Shown: piece by piece, positions 1 to 7,582 of the stretch
How positions within the stretch are numbered: position 1 is the first letter of the stretch
How the letters are laid out: the number at the start of each line of letters is the position of its first letter
Origin: Peptococcaceae bacterium
Lineage (GTDB): Bacteria > Bacillota > Peptococcia > DRI-13 > UBA5745
Reading direction: 5' to 3'
DNA length: 38,777 nucleotides
NCBI GenBank assembly: GCA_031265035.1
Contig: JAISDE010000142.1
Span: 1 to 38,777, forward strand
Program-made: the position numbers and the translations under genes
The notes under the pieces: model-generated
Databases searched by the model: none
Seen by the model: the letters and a program-made list of their open reading frames with translations, nothing else
Told to the model about the DNA's origin: nothing

Positions 1-26
1 GGCTCTATGGCAAAACGATGGGCGGC

Positions 27-3000
27 TTAGCGAGAATTTTTCCTTAGCGCCCGCAGCTCGGCTAAAATTTTTTCCGGCGTGGCGGGCAAATCCCTGATCC
101 GCGCCCCTACAGCGTGATAAATCCCGTTTATGACCGCCGGCGTCATCGGCACCGTCCCCACCTCGGAAACGCCCTTGGCGCCCAAGGGGCCGGCCGGATC
201 GGGATTTTCCAGCAGCAGCGTCTCATAATATGGTGTCTCGCCGATCGTGGGCAAGCCCAACTGGCCAAAATATTTTTTTTGCGGCGCGCCGTCTTTTAAG
301 GGGAAAGTCTCTGAAAGAGCGTATCCTATGCCCATGGCGCAGCTGCCGGTCAACTGCCCCTCGACTACGTTGCTGTTGATCAGGCGCCCGATATCATGGG
401 CCGCGATCACATCCAGCACCCTTACCCGGCCATCGGCGGTATCCACCTCCACCACCGCGGCCTGGGTGGTGTAGGTATAAGCCGGGTAATTTCTGTATTC
501 CGCCTGAGAAACGCTGGCCCGACCCGCCGTATCGTAAAGAGCGAAAGTTTTAGGCGCGATATAGACATACTCGGCGAATAGCCGGTCGCCGCCGGCGAGA
601 AGAGCCAGTACCCGGGCCAGATTGCCCGGCGAGGCGGCCGGCAGCGCCTTGTAGGACTCGTCGTCAGGATCAAAGTGATAGCCCTGGGCGGCAGGCGTCG
701 GCAGCCCGGCGTTGGCGGCCCCCGCCTCAGCCCCGGCAACGGCGCCAGCTGTAGCGCCGGCATCCGGGCTAACGACAGCGCCCGCAACGGTGCCAGCGCC
801 AGCTACAGCGCCCGCGCCCACACCTGCGCCTGCTCCCGCCCCATCTCTTGCACCAGCACCCGCGCCTGCACCCGCCTCAGCGCCAGCGCCAGTTCCAGCG
901 CCGGCACCAGCACCTGTGCCAGCCTCGGCCTTAGCCCCCGCACCGTCAGCGCCTTCCCCGGCCAACAACGCGGCCAGCCTGGCGCGGAACTTTTTGGCCG
1001 CCCCTACCACGGCGCTGCCGCTGATCAGTGTCTGCCGCTCCCCCACGGCATTGCTGTGGGGCACGGTCAGCAACGTGTCGCCATTTACCGTATCCAAAAT
1101 CTCCGGCTCACAGCCCAAAACCTGCGCCGCCAGCTGGGTCATGGCCGTGCGAAAGCCCTGCCCCATGTCAATGCCGGAAACCGTCAGCAACAGCCGCCCG
1201 TCCGCCCGCAAAAGCAGCGAGGCGCCGGCGTCGTCAATCTTGCCCTTGCCGGCCCCGACATTTTTGAAGCCGCTGGCCATCCCCAGGCCCAGTCGCTTGG
1301 TGCCCTGGGGATAATCCGCCTGCCGCCGCTGGAAAACCTCCCTGGCGGCGTCCCGGCAAAGCATCAGTGTCTCCCGAATCCCCACGCTTTTTTGCAGGAT
1401 CTCGCCGGAAAACGTGGTGTCCGAAAGTCGAAAGGCGTTGCGCAAGCGCAGCTCAAAAGGATCCAGCCCCAGGGCCGTCGCCGCCTCGTCCAGCAGGGAT
1501 TCCATGGCGAAAGCGGCCTGATTGATACCAAAGCCCCGAAAAGCGCTGGCGGGGACATTATTGGTAAACACCGCCTGCCCGCTGACCCGACCGTTGGGCA
1601 TCCGGTAAGGGCCGACGGAAAAAATACACGCCTGATCAATAACCCTGGGGCTGAGGTTGGTATAAGGTCCCCCATCGGAAAGCAATTTAGCGTCAAAATA
1701 CCGCAACAGCCCTTCCCGATTCACGCCCAGCTCATAATCCAGCTCATAAGGATGCCGTTTGGTACTAAAGCCCAGGGATTCTTCCCGGGACAATACCAAG
1801 CGCACCGGCCTTTTCAGGCAATGAGCGGCCACCGCCACCGCCGGCTCGGTAGTGGCGTCAGCCTTGCTGCCAAAACCGCCGCCGGCCGGCGTCGCCCGGA
1901 TCCGCACCTTTTCCGGCGGCAGGGCCAGCACCGCGGCCAATTGGCGGCGCAGCTCGAAAGGAGACTGGGTCGGGCAATACACTGTCACACCCGCCGCCGG
2001 ATCCCAGCAGCCGACGCTGGCCTCCGGCTCCAGACAAGCGTGCTCTACCGCCGGCGTCGTAAAATGACCCCGGAAGTGGAGCAGACCCGGCTCCCGCCGG
2101 GCGGCGTCGGGATCGCCGGTCGTATGGCTGAGTTCCTTGATTACCAGCCCCTTCGCCGCCGCCTCCCGCATATCAAACACCGGCGGCAGCGGCTGATAAT
2201 CCACCCGCACCAAAGCGGCGGCAGCCCTGGCCTGAGCCTCGCTGTCCGCCACCACCAGGGTCACCATATCCCGGATAAAGCGTACCTCGTCGGCGCAAAA
2301 TACCGGCTGATCCGGCGTCAGCAGCCCAAAACCGTTTTGGCCGGGCACATCCCTGGCGGTCAGCACGGCGATCACGCCCGCCGCCGCCAGCGCCGGGCCG
2401 CTGTCGATGGCCAAAATCCTGGCGTGAGCCTGTCCCGACCAGACCGGGGCGGCATATACCATGCCCGGGAAATCCAGATCGGCGGCAAAGGGCAGCCTGC
2501 CGGCGGCTTTGTCCAGGCCGTCTTTGTCCCACAAGGGCCGGCCCAGCAAATCAGCCGCCCCGGCGGCGGCACTGGCGCCGTCCGGCCCCAAGCCAGCCAA
2601 AGCGCCGCCGCTATCGTCCCGCCCCGAGCCAATCAAGACGCCGCCGCTCGGCCCCCCGCCAGCCAAAGCGCCGCCGTTCAGCCCCGGCGCCACCTTTTCC
2701 CGATACTCCCCCTCGGCAATCTGGACATACAAACGCCCCCTGGACAAAGGCGGCTCCGCCGGCGCGGCGGCCGCTCCGCCCAGCGCCAGCGGCACCTCGC
2801 CGCTCCCGTCAGCCGCCGCCAGCGCGGCGGCCACTTCGCCCGCGGCCATCTCGTCGCTCCCAGCCACGGCCACAGCCGCCGTCTCGCCACTGCCTGCCAC
2901 GGCCACAGCCGCTTCACCGCTCCCGGCCTCCACGGCTGTATCGTCGCTCCCGGCCTCTGCCACCACAGCCGCCTCGCCGCTCCCGGCCTCTGCCGCCGCC

Positions 3001-3539
3001 TGCCTCATCCTGGCCGCCGCCAACTCCACCGCCTCAATGATTTTGACATAGCCGGTGCAGCGGCAATAATTGCGCCGCAATGCCTGAAAAATATCCGCCC
3101 GGCTGGGCGAGAGATTTCGATCCAGAAGACCCTTGGCGGCCATGATCATGCCGGGGCTGCAAAAGCCGCACTGGATCGCTCCCGCGTCTAAAAAAGCCTT
3201 TTGGATCGGATGGGGCCGCCCCGCCGCCGCCAGATGCTCAATCGTCTCGATCTCCTTGCCGGCGACGGCGGCCAGCTTGACGACACAAGCCCGGACGGCC
3301 TTGCCGTCCATCAGCACCGTACAAACGCCGCAATGACCGGTGCCACAGCCCTCCTTGGCTCCCTTCAGGCCCAGGACATCCCGCAGGCAGGCCAGCAAAG
3401 TCATCCCCGACCGCTCCGCCGGCAAAGTGACAATCTCCCCGTTGACGGAGAAAACCAGGGGCGAGCCCGCCGCCGAGCCGGCGCCGGCTTGGTTGGCGCC
3501 TGAGAAAGCGCCGGAGGGATCTGCCGCCGAAGAAAACAT
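27..3539 (-). CDS. Fused molybdenum hydroxylase, xanthine dehydrogenase / aldehyde oxidase family
   Basis: Predicted Mo-cofactor hydroxylase of purines, aldehydes or similar heterocycles, with the small iron-sulfur subunit fused to the large Mo subunit (1170 aa). Residues 28-180 hold a plant-type 2Fe-2S domain (C65, C70, C73, C85) and a second 2Fe-2S domain (C124, C127, C159, C161). About residues 335-470 form the hammerhead domain, and the rest is the Mo-binding region with GGGFGSK, AFRGFG and DMGQGF motifs and the likely catalytic E1126 in GAKGVSE. No FAD subunit is fused or adjacent. The architecture recalls the selenium-dependent XDH group, but nothing here proves that. Residues 180-335 and about 857-950 are Ala/Gly-rich repeats, the second lying inside the catalytic part. 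The start at MFSSAAD is chosen because GGAAGGAG sits 7 bases upstream; a 22-codon upstream extension has no such site. Family is sure, substrate is not. Confidence 0.9.
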   Translation of the reverse strand: MFSSAADPSGAFSGANQAGAGSAAGSPLVFSVNGEIVTLPAERSGMTLLACLRDVLGLKGAKEGCGTGHCGVCTVLMDGKAVRACVVKLAAVAGKEIETIEHLAAAGRPHPIQKAFLDAGAIQCGFCSPGMIMAAKGLLDRNLSPSRADIFQALRRNYCRCTGYVKIIEAVELAAARMRQAAAEAGSGEAAVVAEAGSDDTAVEAGSGEAAVAVAGSGETAAVAVAGSDEMAAGEVAAALAAADGSGEVPLALGGAAAAPAEPPLSRGRLYVQIAEGEYREKVAPGLNGGALAGGGPSGGVLIGSGRDDSGGALAGLGPDGASAAAGAADLLGRPLWDKDGLDKAAGRLPFAADLDFPGMVYAAPVWSGQAHARILAIDSGPALAAAGVIAVLTARDVPGQNGFGLLTPDQPVFCADEVRFIRDMVTLVVADSEAQARAAAALVRVDYQPLPPVFDMREAAAKGLVIKELSHTTGDPDAARREPGLLHFRGHFTTPAVEHACLEPEASVGCWDPAAGVTVYCPTQSPFELRRQLAAVLALPPEKVRIRATPAGGGFGSKADATTEPAVAVAAHCLKRPVRLVLSREESLGFSTKRHPYELDYELGVNREGLLRYFDAKLLSDGGPYTNLSPRVIDQACIFSVGPYRMPNGRVSGQAVFTNNVPASAFRGFGINQAAFAMESLLDEAATALGLDPFELRLRNAFRLSDTTFSGEILQKSVGIRETLMLCRDAAREVFQRRQADYPQGTKRLGLGMASGFKNVGAGKGKIDDAGASLLLRADGRLLLTVSGIDMGQGFRTAMTQLAAQVLGCEPEILDTVNGDTLLTVPHSNAVGERQTLISGSAVVGAAKKFRARLAALLAGEGADGAGAKAEAGTGAGAGAGTGAGAEAGAGAGAGARDGAGAGAGVGAGAVAGAGTVAGAVVSPDAGATAGAVAGAEAGAANAGLPTPAAQGYHFDPDDESYKALPAASPGNLARVLALLAGGDRLFAEYVYIAPKTFALYDTAGRASVSQAEYRNYPAYTYTTQAAVVEVDTADGRVRVLDVIAAHDIGRLINSNVVEGQLTGSCAMGIGYALSETFPLKDGAPQKKYFGQLGLPTIGETPYYETLLLENPDPAGPLGAKGVSEVGTVPMTPAVINGIYHAVGARIRDLPATPEKILAELRALRKNSR

Positions 3540-3554
3540 AAGACCGCTCCTTCC

Positions 3555-3581
3555 TTCAAGGCAACGTATCGATGCCTTGAA
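3555..3581 (-). promoter_or_regulatory. Leader hairpin abutting the ribosome site of the Mo hydroxylase gene
   Basis: A perfect 9-bp stem (TTCAAGGCA with TGCCTTGAA, 9-base loop) lies in the transcribed leader. Its 3' arm runs directly into the Shine-Dalgarno GGAAGGAG. It could modulate translation or mRNA stability. No T-run follows, so it is not a terminator. Confidence 0.5.
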
Positions 3582-3603
3582 AAAACTGATTTTTACGCGG
3601 CAC

Positions 3604-3609
3604 ATTATA
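3604..3609 (-). promoter_or_regulatory. Extended -10 element for the Mo hydroxylase gene
   Basis: Read on the minus strand this is TGATATAAT, a consensus -10 preceded by the TGN extension. It lies 65 bases upstream of the chosen start codon. No good -35 box is visible, as is common for extended -10 promoters. Confidence 0.45.
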
Positions 3610-3660
3610 TCACGCGGCGATCCCCAATGAATTAACGCCTGTTAGCGTTTCGCGGAATTT

Positions 3661-3700
3661 CCCCGGTTACCCCGGTTAGATTTCCCGTCGATTTCCCGTC
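3661..3700. repeat. Two consecutive tandem duplications
   Basis: CCCCGGTTA occurs twice head to tail (3661-3678) and is followed at once by GATTTCCCGTC twice head to tail (3679-3700). The gap between the divergent genes holds nothing else beyond the promoters listed. Confidence 0.8.
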
Positions 3701-3710
3701 GGATACGGAC

Positions 3711-3739
3711 TGGAACTCTGTATTGAATTCTGGTATAGT
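3711..3739 (+). promoter_or_regulatory. Promoter for the immunity-type gene pair
   Basis: TGGAAC (3711-3716), a 17-base spacer and TATAGT (3734-3739) preceded by TG one base earlier. The start codon follows 30 bases later. The -35 is non-consensus but identical to that before the histidine kinase gene. Confidence 0.45.
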
Positions 3740-3769
3740 GGGGGTAGTCCAGAATGAAAGGTATACCGC

Positions 3770-4345
3770 ATGAAGTATTATAAAATCTTAATGGCTGACA
3801 AGTCAGAGAATGATATTGTTGGCCACTGCGCTAATGACTATGGAATAGGATATGACGCGCTATGCCAAGGAAAAGAGTTTCTCAACTGGAATGACGCCTT
3901 CATGTTTTATTACAACAAAAATGAAGGCGATATCCCGACTGACTATCTGGCAAATGACAAAGGCTGGTTTCTTATATCTGAGAATTTAAAAGAACTGTTA
4001 GAAGGAATGCGCGTCGCTTGTCAGTATTTTAATATACCAATAATAGAGGCGGTTACCAATACTCCACTTAACCCTTACTATGGGGCTAATATTCTTCAAA
4101 TGGTAGACGCGCTTTGCCTTGACGCGTCAGAATACTCGACAATGACGGTCAAAAAAAGCACCGATGTTTTCCACAATATAAAAAAATTCGCGGTTCACGC
4201 GTCGAAATTGAATGGCATAGACGTTTTTAAGTTAGCAACAGGAAGCGTATTCCCGATTTTTGTATCACAACGATTTAAGGATGAGGTAAGAAAGCGAAAT
4301 TTGACAGGAATGGATTTTCAGGAAATAAGAGTAGTTCCTTATTAG
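3770..4345 (+). CDS. Imm11-like (DUF1629-type) immunity protein
   Basis: A 191-residue soluble protein without signal peptide or membrane segment. It resembles the Imm11 / MXAN_0049 family of polymorphic-toxin immunity proteins: a GWFLISENLKELLE stretch near residues 66-79, a central region around DALCLDASEYST, and a C-terminal end reading IFVSQRFKDEV followed by LTGMDFQEI. In that family such proteins neutralise a cognate secreted or contact-delivered toxin. No toxin gene is adjacent, so this may be an orphan immunity gene. It shares a promoter with the SUKH gene 19 bases downstream. The sequence is clearly AT-richer than the neighbouring metabolic genes, which suggests transfer. The family call is by recall of motif pattern, not by a search. 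Confidence 0.6.
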   Translation: MKYYKILMADKSENDIVGHCANDYGIGYDALCQGKEFLNWNDAFMFYYNKNEGDIPTDYLANDKGWFLISENLKELLEGMRVACQYFNIPIIEAVTNTPLNPYYGANILQMVDALCLDASEYSTMTVKKSTDVFHNIKKFAVHASKLNGIDVFKLATGSVFPIFVSQRFKDEVRKRNLTGMDFQEIRVVPY

Positions 4346-4364
4346 GCGCTTCCGAGGAGGCAGG

Positions 4365-4889
4365 ATGATGGAAACATCAATTATTCAAGAATTCGCGTTA
4401 TTTATCAACGAAGTCAATAAATATACGGAAGGCGTTCACTTTCTCAATCCTGGCGCGGAATTATCCGTTATTGAAGGATTCGAAAAAAGTAATAATATCA
4501 GTCTTCCGAAGCAATATAAAAATTTTTTGCGATTACATAATGGTGGGGAACTATTCAGACCGGGAGTAGTATTAGCCGCGATCTACAATGGAAAAACAGG
4601 AGATAAAAAAATCGGCGTACCATACCTTGATGAATCGTTGTCGCGTCATAGGCGTTTACCCGGTATGCCGAATAACTTGCTTATCATCGCGGACATGAAT
4701 TATGGAGATCCAATCTGTATAGCGCTCAACCATAGTGACGACGAGTCAAAAGTTGTTCAATGGAGCATTGAGGACGGCAATATATCACGCGAATGGGATA
4801 GCTTTACCGAATGGCTGTCGAATACCATTGAAGAAGGTTCTATGTTAGTAAGCTATGATGGAAGTGAGAAAGAATTAGATTTTCTGTAG
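4365..4889 (+). CDS. SMI1/KNR4 (SUKH) family immunity-type protein
   Basis: A 174-residue protein with the SUKH signature: a helical start (IEGFEKSNNISLPKQYKNFL), then LHNGGELF, a central strand region with NNLLIIADMNYGDPICI, and a C-terminal VQWSIEDGNISREWDSFTEWL helix. Bacterial SUKH proteins mostly act as immunity proteins against nuclease or other polymorphic toxins. The start is ATG with an AGGAGG site four bases upstream; a second ATG follows at once and could serve instead. It is probably co-transcribed with the Imm11-like gene before it. No toxin lies nearby. Base composition is AT-rich like its partner. Confidence 0.8.
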   Translation: MMETSIIQEFALFINEVNKYTEGVHFLNPGAELSVIEGFEKSNNISLPKQYKNFLRLHNGGELFRPGVVLAAIYNGKTGDKKIGVPYLDESLSRHRRLPGMPNNLLIIADMNYGDPICIALNHSDDESKVVQWSIEDGNISREWDSFTEWLSNTIEEGSMLVSYDGSEKELDFL

Positions 4890-4935
4890 CCACTAAATGG
4901 CGCTTTCCCTACGCCTATCCCCGCGCTATCTATCA

Positions 4936-4992
4936 GTTCAGCTTTCCTTTTCCCTCAGCGTCTTTGTGTAATAAAACTTACCCCCACCACCT
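4936..4992 (-). pseudogene. C-terminal remnant of a paralogue of the 7583-8098 membrane protein
   Basis: On the minus strand this encodes GGGKFYYTKTLREKES then stop, nearly identical to the C-terminus of the protein at 7583-8098 (GWGKFYYTKTLGEKEK). The DNA match is about 55 bases with few differences. A TGA lies a few codons upstream in frame, so only the tail survives. It sits just downstream of the membrane protein at 5019. Confidence 0.8.
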
Positions 4993-5018
4993 ATTCAATA
5001 CCCATTCCTTTCATTATC

Positions 5019-5348
5019 TCACTCCAAGTCCTGAACGCTCATTTTTTCTAAATCTCGTCGCCTTTCGCGTTTCCCGCCGCAAGCCGCGTAGATGGCGAGT
5101 AAAACGGCTGTCGGTATGTTGACAAACAGAAAAGCGGATACCATCGCCGCGATCACTGTTGATACCTCGCCAACGCTCACCACATTAAGCGCGAAAATTA
5201 ACGAGACGCAAAATGAGATAATTGGCAATATAAGACCCGCCCATTTGCTTTCTTTTTTCGAGAGAAATATTTGTAACCATATCCCGCCCGCGCCAAAAAC
5301 CAAAAGAAGAATAAGACTGAGTATGATTGTTCTCGTAGCAATCGCCAC
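5019..5348 (-). CDS. Small three-helix membrane protein, partner of the DUF2089-type regulator
   Basis: A 109-residue integral membrane protein with hydrophobic segments at about residues 7-28, 36-58 and 65-90, then a charged cytosolic tail (GGKRERRRDLEKMSVQDLE). It begins with GTG, and its start overlaps the stop of the DUF2089-type gene (TAGTG), so the two are translationally coupled. Regulator plus small membrane protein is a recurrent arrangement for DUF2089 proteins. It may act as a membrane sensor or anti-regulator, but that is inference. No catalytic motif is visible. Confidence 0.7.
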   Translation of the reverse strand: MAIATRTIILSLILLLVFGAGGIWLQIFLSKKESKWAGLILPIISFCVSLIFALNVVSVGEVSTVIAAMVSAFLFVNIPTAVLLAIYAACGGKRERRRDLEKMSVQDLE

Positions 5349-5647
5349 TACGCTCTCACCCCCAACTTTTTATACTCCGCGATCAAGATTTTCGCGGTAT
5401 CGAAATCAACCTTTTCACTGACCGCCAAGCGCTTAATCAAGGCGATATACGGCTCATTGGCGGTATCCTCGCTGATTTGGATTTTCTGTATCAGCTTATC
5501 AAGCCGCAAACGCACCGTTGGATAAGTTACGCCGTATTGCCGCGCCATTTCTTTCAGTGAGCCGGAAGCCCGCAAAAATTTCTTGATAAATGTAACGTCT
5601 TCATCCTCAAAGTTCACCATCCATTCGGGGATAATCTCTAATGACAT
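5348..5647 (-). CDS. DUF2089-type helix-turn-helix regulator
   Basis: A 99-residue protein matching the DUF2089 pattern: an N-terminal PEWMVNFEDEDVTFIKKFL segment, then SGSLKEMARQYGVTYPTVR (about residues 28-46), a helix-turn-helix, followed by RLDKLIQKI. The zinc-ribbon part found at the start of longer family members is absent. It is probably a DNA-binding repressor. The start is ATG with AAAGGAGG upstream. It is transcribed from a near-consensus promoter carrying two matching 13-bp boxes (5663-5697), which suggests autoregulation. The membrane gene at 5019 is coupled to it. A frame-broken fragment of a second copy lies at 8121-8165. Confidence 0.8.
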   Translation of the reverse strand: MSLEIIPEWMVNFEDEDVTFIKKFLRASGSLKEMARQYGVTYPTVRLRLDKLIQKIQISEDTANEPYIALIKRLAVSEKVDFDTAKILIAEYKKLGVRA

Positions 5648-5662
5648 AGCCCCACCCCTCCT

Positions 5663-5703
5663 TTAACAATGTTGATTATAAACCTCAACAATGTTAAAGT
5701 CAA
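5663..5703 (-). promoter_or_regulatory. Consensus promoter with paired operator boxes for the DUF2089-type gene
   Basis: On the minus strand TTGACT (5698-5703), a 17-base spacer and TATAAT (5675-5680). Two 13-bp boxes, TTAACAATGTTGA (5663-5675) and TCAACAATGTTAA (5685-5697), are inverted copies of each other except for the central base. They lie 22 bp apart, one in the spacer and one over the start site, as expected of repressor operators. Assignment to the adjacent regulator is inference. Confidence 0.7.
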
Positions 5704-5706
5704 TGC

Positions 5707-5841
5707 CAAAATCAAAAGCGTATTGCGGAACTCGACCGGCTTTTCAAGAAAACCTACGAGGACAATGCCGGCGGAAAATTGAGTGACAAGCGGTTTGAGC
5801 AGCTATCGGCGGACTATGAGCGGTTTTTGAGCGGGTCGAAC
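5707..5841 (+). pseudogene. Fragment of a large serine recombinase (C-terminal region)
   Basis: The plus frame encodes QNQKRIAELDRLFKKTYEDN followed by AGGKLSDKRFEQLSADYERF. This is the characteristic segment before the C-terminal domain of TnpX/Tn4451-type large serine recombinases. There is no start, no catalytic domain, and the frame runs into unrelated sequence and a stop at 5875. It is a relic of a conjugative or mobilisable element. Confidence 0.75.
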
Positions 5842-5865
5842 GGTTCCATAGCGTACCACCTTGTC

Positions 5866-5928
5866 AGCAAGTTTTAAGCAAGATTAAGCAAGATTAAGCA
5901 AGATTAAGCAAGTTTTAAGCAAGTTGCT
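5866..5928. repeat. Short tandem repeat of AAGCAAGATT type
   Basis: Three perfect 10-bp units (TTAAGCAAGA phase) flanked on both sides by the variant AGCAAGTTTTA. The array lies between the recombinase relic and the end of the Schlafen-type gene. The units have no unique spacers, so it is not CRISPR. Confidence 0.8.
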
Positions 5929-5933
5929 AGTGA

Positions 5934-7556
5934 CTAATTTTGTTCGGTGCCTTCATGCCATTTCGCGGCAGATGTGCTGCCGCTGCTGTGAATCCGTCCC
6001 TCGTCACGCAATTCGCGGAGCAAATACTGGATTTGATTTTTTGAGTGGCTCGGAAGAACTTGCCGCAACTCTTTCAGCGGCGTTCCCTTGTCACCGCTTT
6101 CGCGAATATGTTTCAGCAATAATTCCTTATTTGTTTCGCGGTCTAAGCCAACGATGCGCGTGTGAACCCCCGTCTTACCCGTCGCTTCATAAAGGCTATG
6201 CGCCAAGACATATTTTCCGCGTCCGCTGTGTTCAACGATACCTAAATCGACGAGGCGTTTTATATGCTGACGCAGTTCGTCAGTAAGTTTCCATTCGTGG
6301 AATAATGTGTCGATGACGAGGAAGTCCACAGTCGATAAAACTTCCATTCGCTCATCGCCGATTTGTTTCAGCATTGATAACAGCCGCTTGTCGAGCACAA
6401 GTCCGTTTAAGGTCAGGAACACCCAGTATGCGTCCGTGCCACTGAAATCCGGCAGGGGCTTTGCTTCTTTTACGCTTAATTCGTAAATCAGATTCATTCC
6501 CTGCCCGGAGCGTTCAACCAAACCACATAACGCGAGTATGGACGCGATAAGTCGGTTGCGCGGCGACTGGCGGTTGAGGATATTGTCAACAGTGATGCCG
6601 GATGGAAATCCGCCGGGGCTTTCGACAACGAGCCTGTCCTTGTACTGGCGGACAAACACGCTCCCGCTCATCTGATAATCGCGGTGACTGACGGCATTTA
6701 GCACCGCCTCACGAACCACACGCTCATTGAAAGTCGGCACATCGAAAATGACAAAACCATCTTGATAATGTTGTTTGTCATTCCTCAGGTTCACAAGCTC
6801 CCAAATGCGGTCGAAGAATGAGAAAAATCCTTGCGTAAATTCTTCGCGTTGCGCGGCGGGACCGGACGCGTTTGACGAGCGGTACTCAAATATGACTTCC
6901 GCCTGCGAAAGATGTTTTGTAAGCGCGGCTTTAGTTCCGAATAATATCAGCGCGGCATAGGTTACGCCGTTCGCTTTTATTGCGCCGCAGTCCATTAGCG
7001 ACTGTTCTGCCGACAGCTTTTTTATGCGGTTGTTTCCGCTCTTTTCTGCCCAAAGATCGCGGAATATGGTTATGGCTTTTTCGTCTAAGTCTTTGAGCGA
7101 CGCGCCGAGACAGATGTCGCTTGAAAAATCGTGTCCCGTTTCTTCGTAGATGCCCCGTAAAACTTCCGGCGGCATCGTTACAAGGCTGTCGCCGTCGCGC
7201 CACCAAGCAACGCCGTCAACCTGTACAGGCAGACCTACCGGGCGGCTCGCCACCTCAAAAACGAGGACGGGCATACCGTCCTGCTCGAAAAGCTGAAACT
7301 CAACCTTGATATGGAGCTTATCTATCAGGTTCCTGCAGGCGCGTTCCGGCTGTTCAAAAGCGGTGCTGCCAACGACCTTACGAGGGCGTTTATCGGTAAC
7401 GCCGAGGACGAAGAACCCGCCGCCGCAGTTGGCTAAAGCGCAACAGTATTTCGTCGCTTTTTCAAAGTCGCCGTGGCGTTTCCATTCTTTGAACTCATAC
7501 CGCGACCCCTCGGGTGCGTTGAGCAGGTCAGTTAGGTTATTGGGCGGGTTGGTCAT
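5934..7556 (-). CDS. AlbA_2/Schlafen-domain, RecG-like ATP-binding transcriptional regulator
   Basis: A 540-residue protein of the COG2865 type. Residues about 10-125 are an AlbA_2 (Schlafen AlbA) domain with the signature YEFKEW, then CALANCGGGFFVLGV. The middle carries a GHKL/HATPase_c_4-like module with REAVLNAVSHRDY, GGFPSGIT and GLVERSGQGMNLIYE. The C-terminal about 150 residues look like winged-helix segments (LKHIRESGDKGTPLKELRQV). Family members are often called regulators or helicases, though no helicase motif is present. Start: GGAAGGA lies nine bases before the ATG; a GTG ten codons earlier overlaps the stop of the upstream membrane gene and could allow coupling. It follows that gene in the same direction. 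A shorter relative is at 31863-33239. Confidence 0.85.
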   Translation of the reverse strand: MTNPPNNLTDLLNAPEGSRYEFKEWKRHGDFEKATKYCCALANCGGGFFVLGVTDKRPRKVVGSTAFEQPERACRNLIDKLHIKVEFQLFEQDGMPVLVFEVASRPVGLPVQVDGVAWWRDGDSLVTMPPEVLRGIYEETGHDFSSDICLGASLKDLDEKAITIFRDLWAEKSGNNRIKKLSAEQSLMDCGAIKANGVTYAALILFGTKAALTKHLSQAEVIFEYRSSNASGPAAQREEFTQGFFSFFDRIWELVNLRNDKQHYQDGFVIFDVPTFNERVVREAVLNAVSHRDYQMSGSVFVRQYKDRLVVESPGGFPSGITVDNILNRQSPRNRLIASILALCGLVERSGQGMNLIYELSVKEAKPLPDFSGTDAYWVFLTLNGLVLDKRLLSMLKQIGDERMEVLSTVDFLVIDTLFHEWKLTDELRQHIKRLVDLGIVEHSGRGKYVLAHSLYEATGKTGVHTRIVGLDRETNKELLLKHIRESGDKGTPLKELRQVLPSHSKNQIQYLLRELRDEGRIHSSGSTSAAKWHEGTEQN

Positions 7557-7582
7557 TGGGCGGCGTCCTTCCTTGTAGGCGT

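Noticed and set aside
675-3191. An 838-codon open frame on the plus strand opposite the Mo hydroxylase gene
   Set aside because: It is a GC-rich shadow of the real gene, lacks a ribosome site and family motifs, and its composition follows the codons of the opposite strand.
5019-5647. DUF2089-type gene and membrane protein as a toxin-antitoxin pair
   Set aside because: The regulator has a helix-turn-helix with its own promoter boxes and the partner is a three-helix membrane protein unlike known toxins; regulator plus membrane partner is the better reading.
5866-5928. CRISPR-like array
   Set aside because: Units are 10 bp and directly adjacent, with no spacers and no cas genes.
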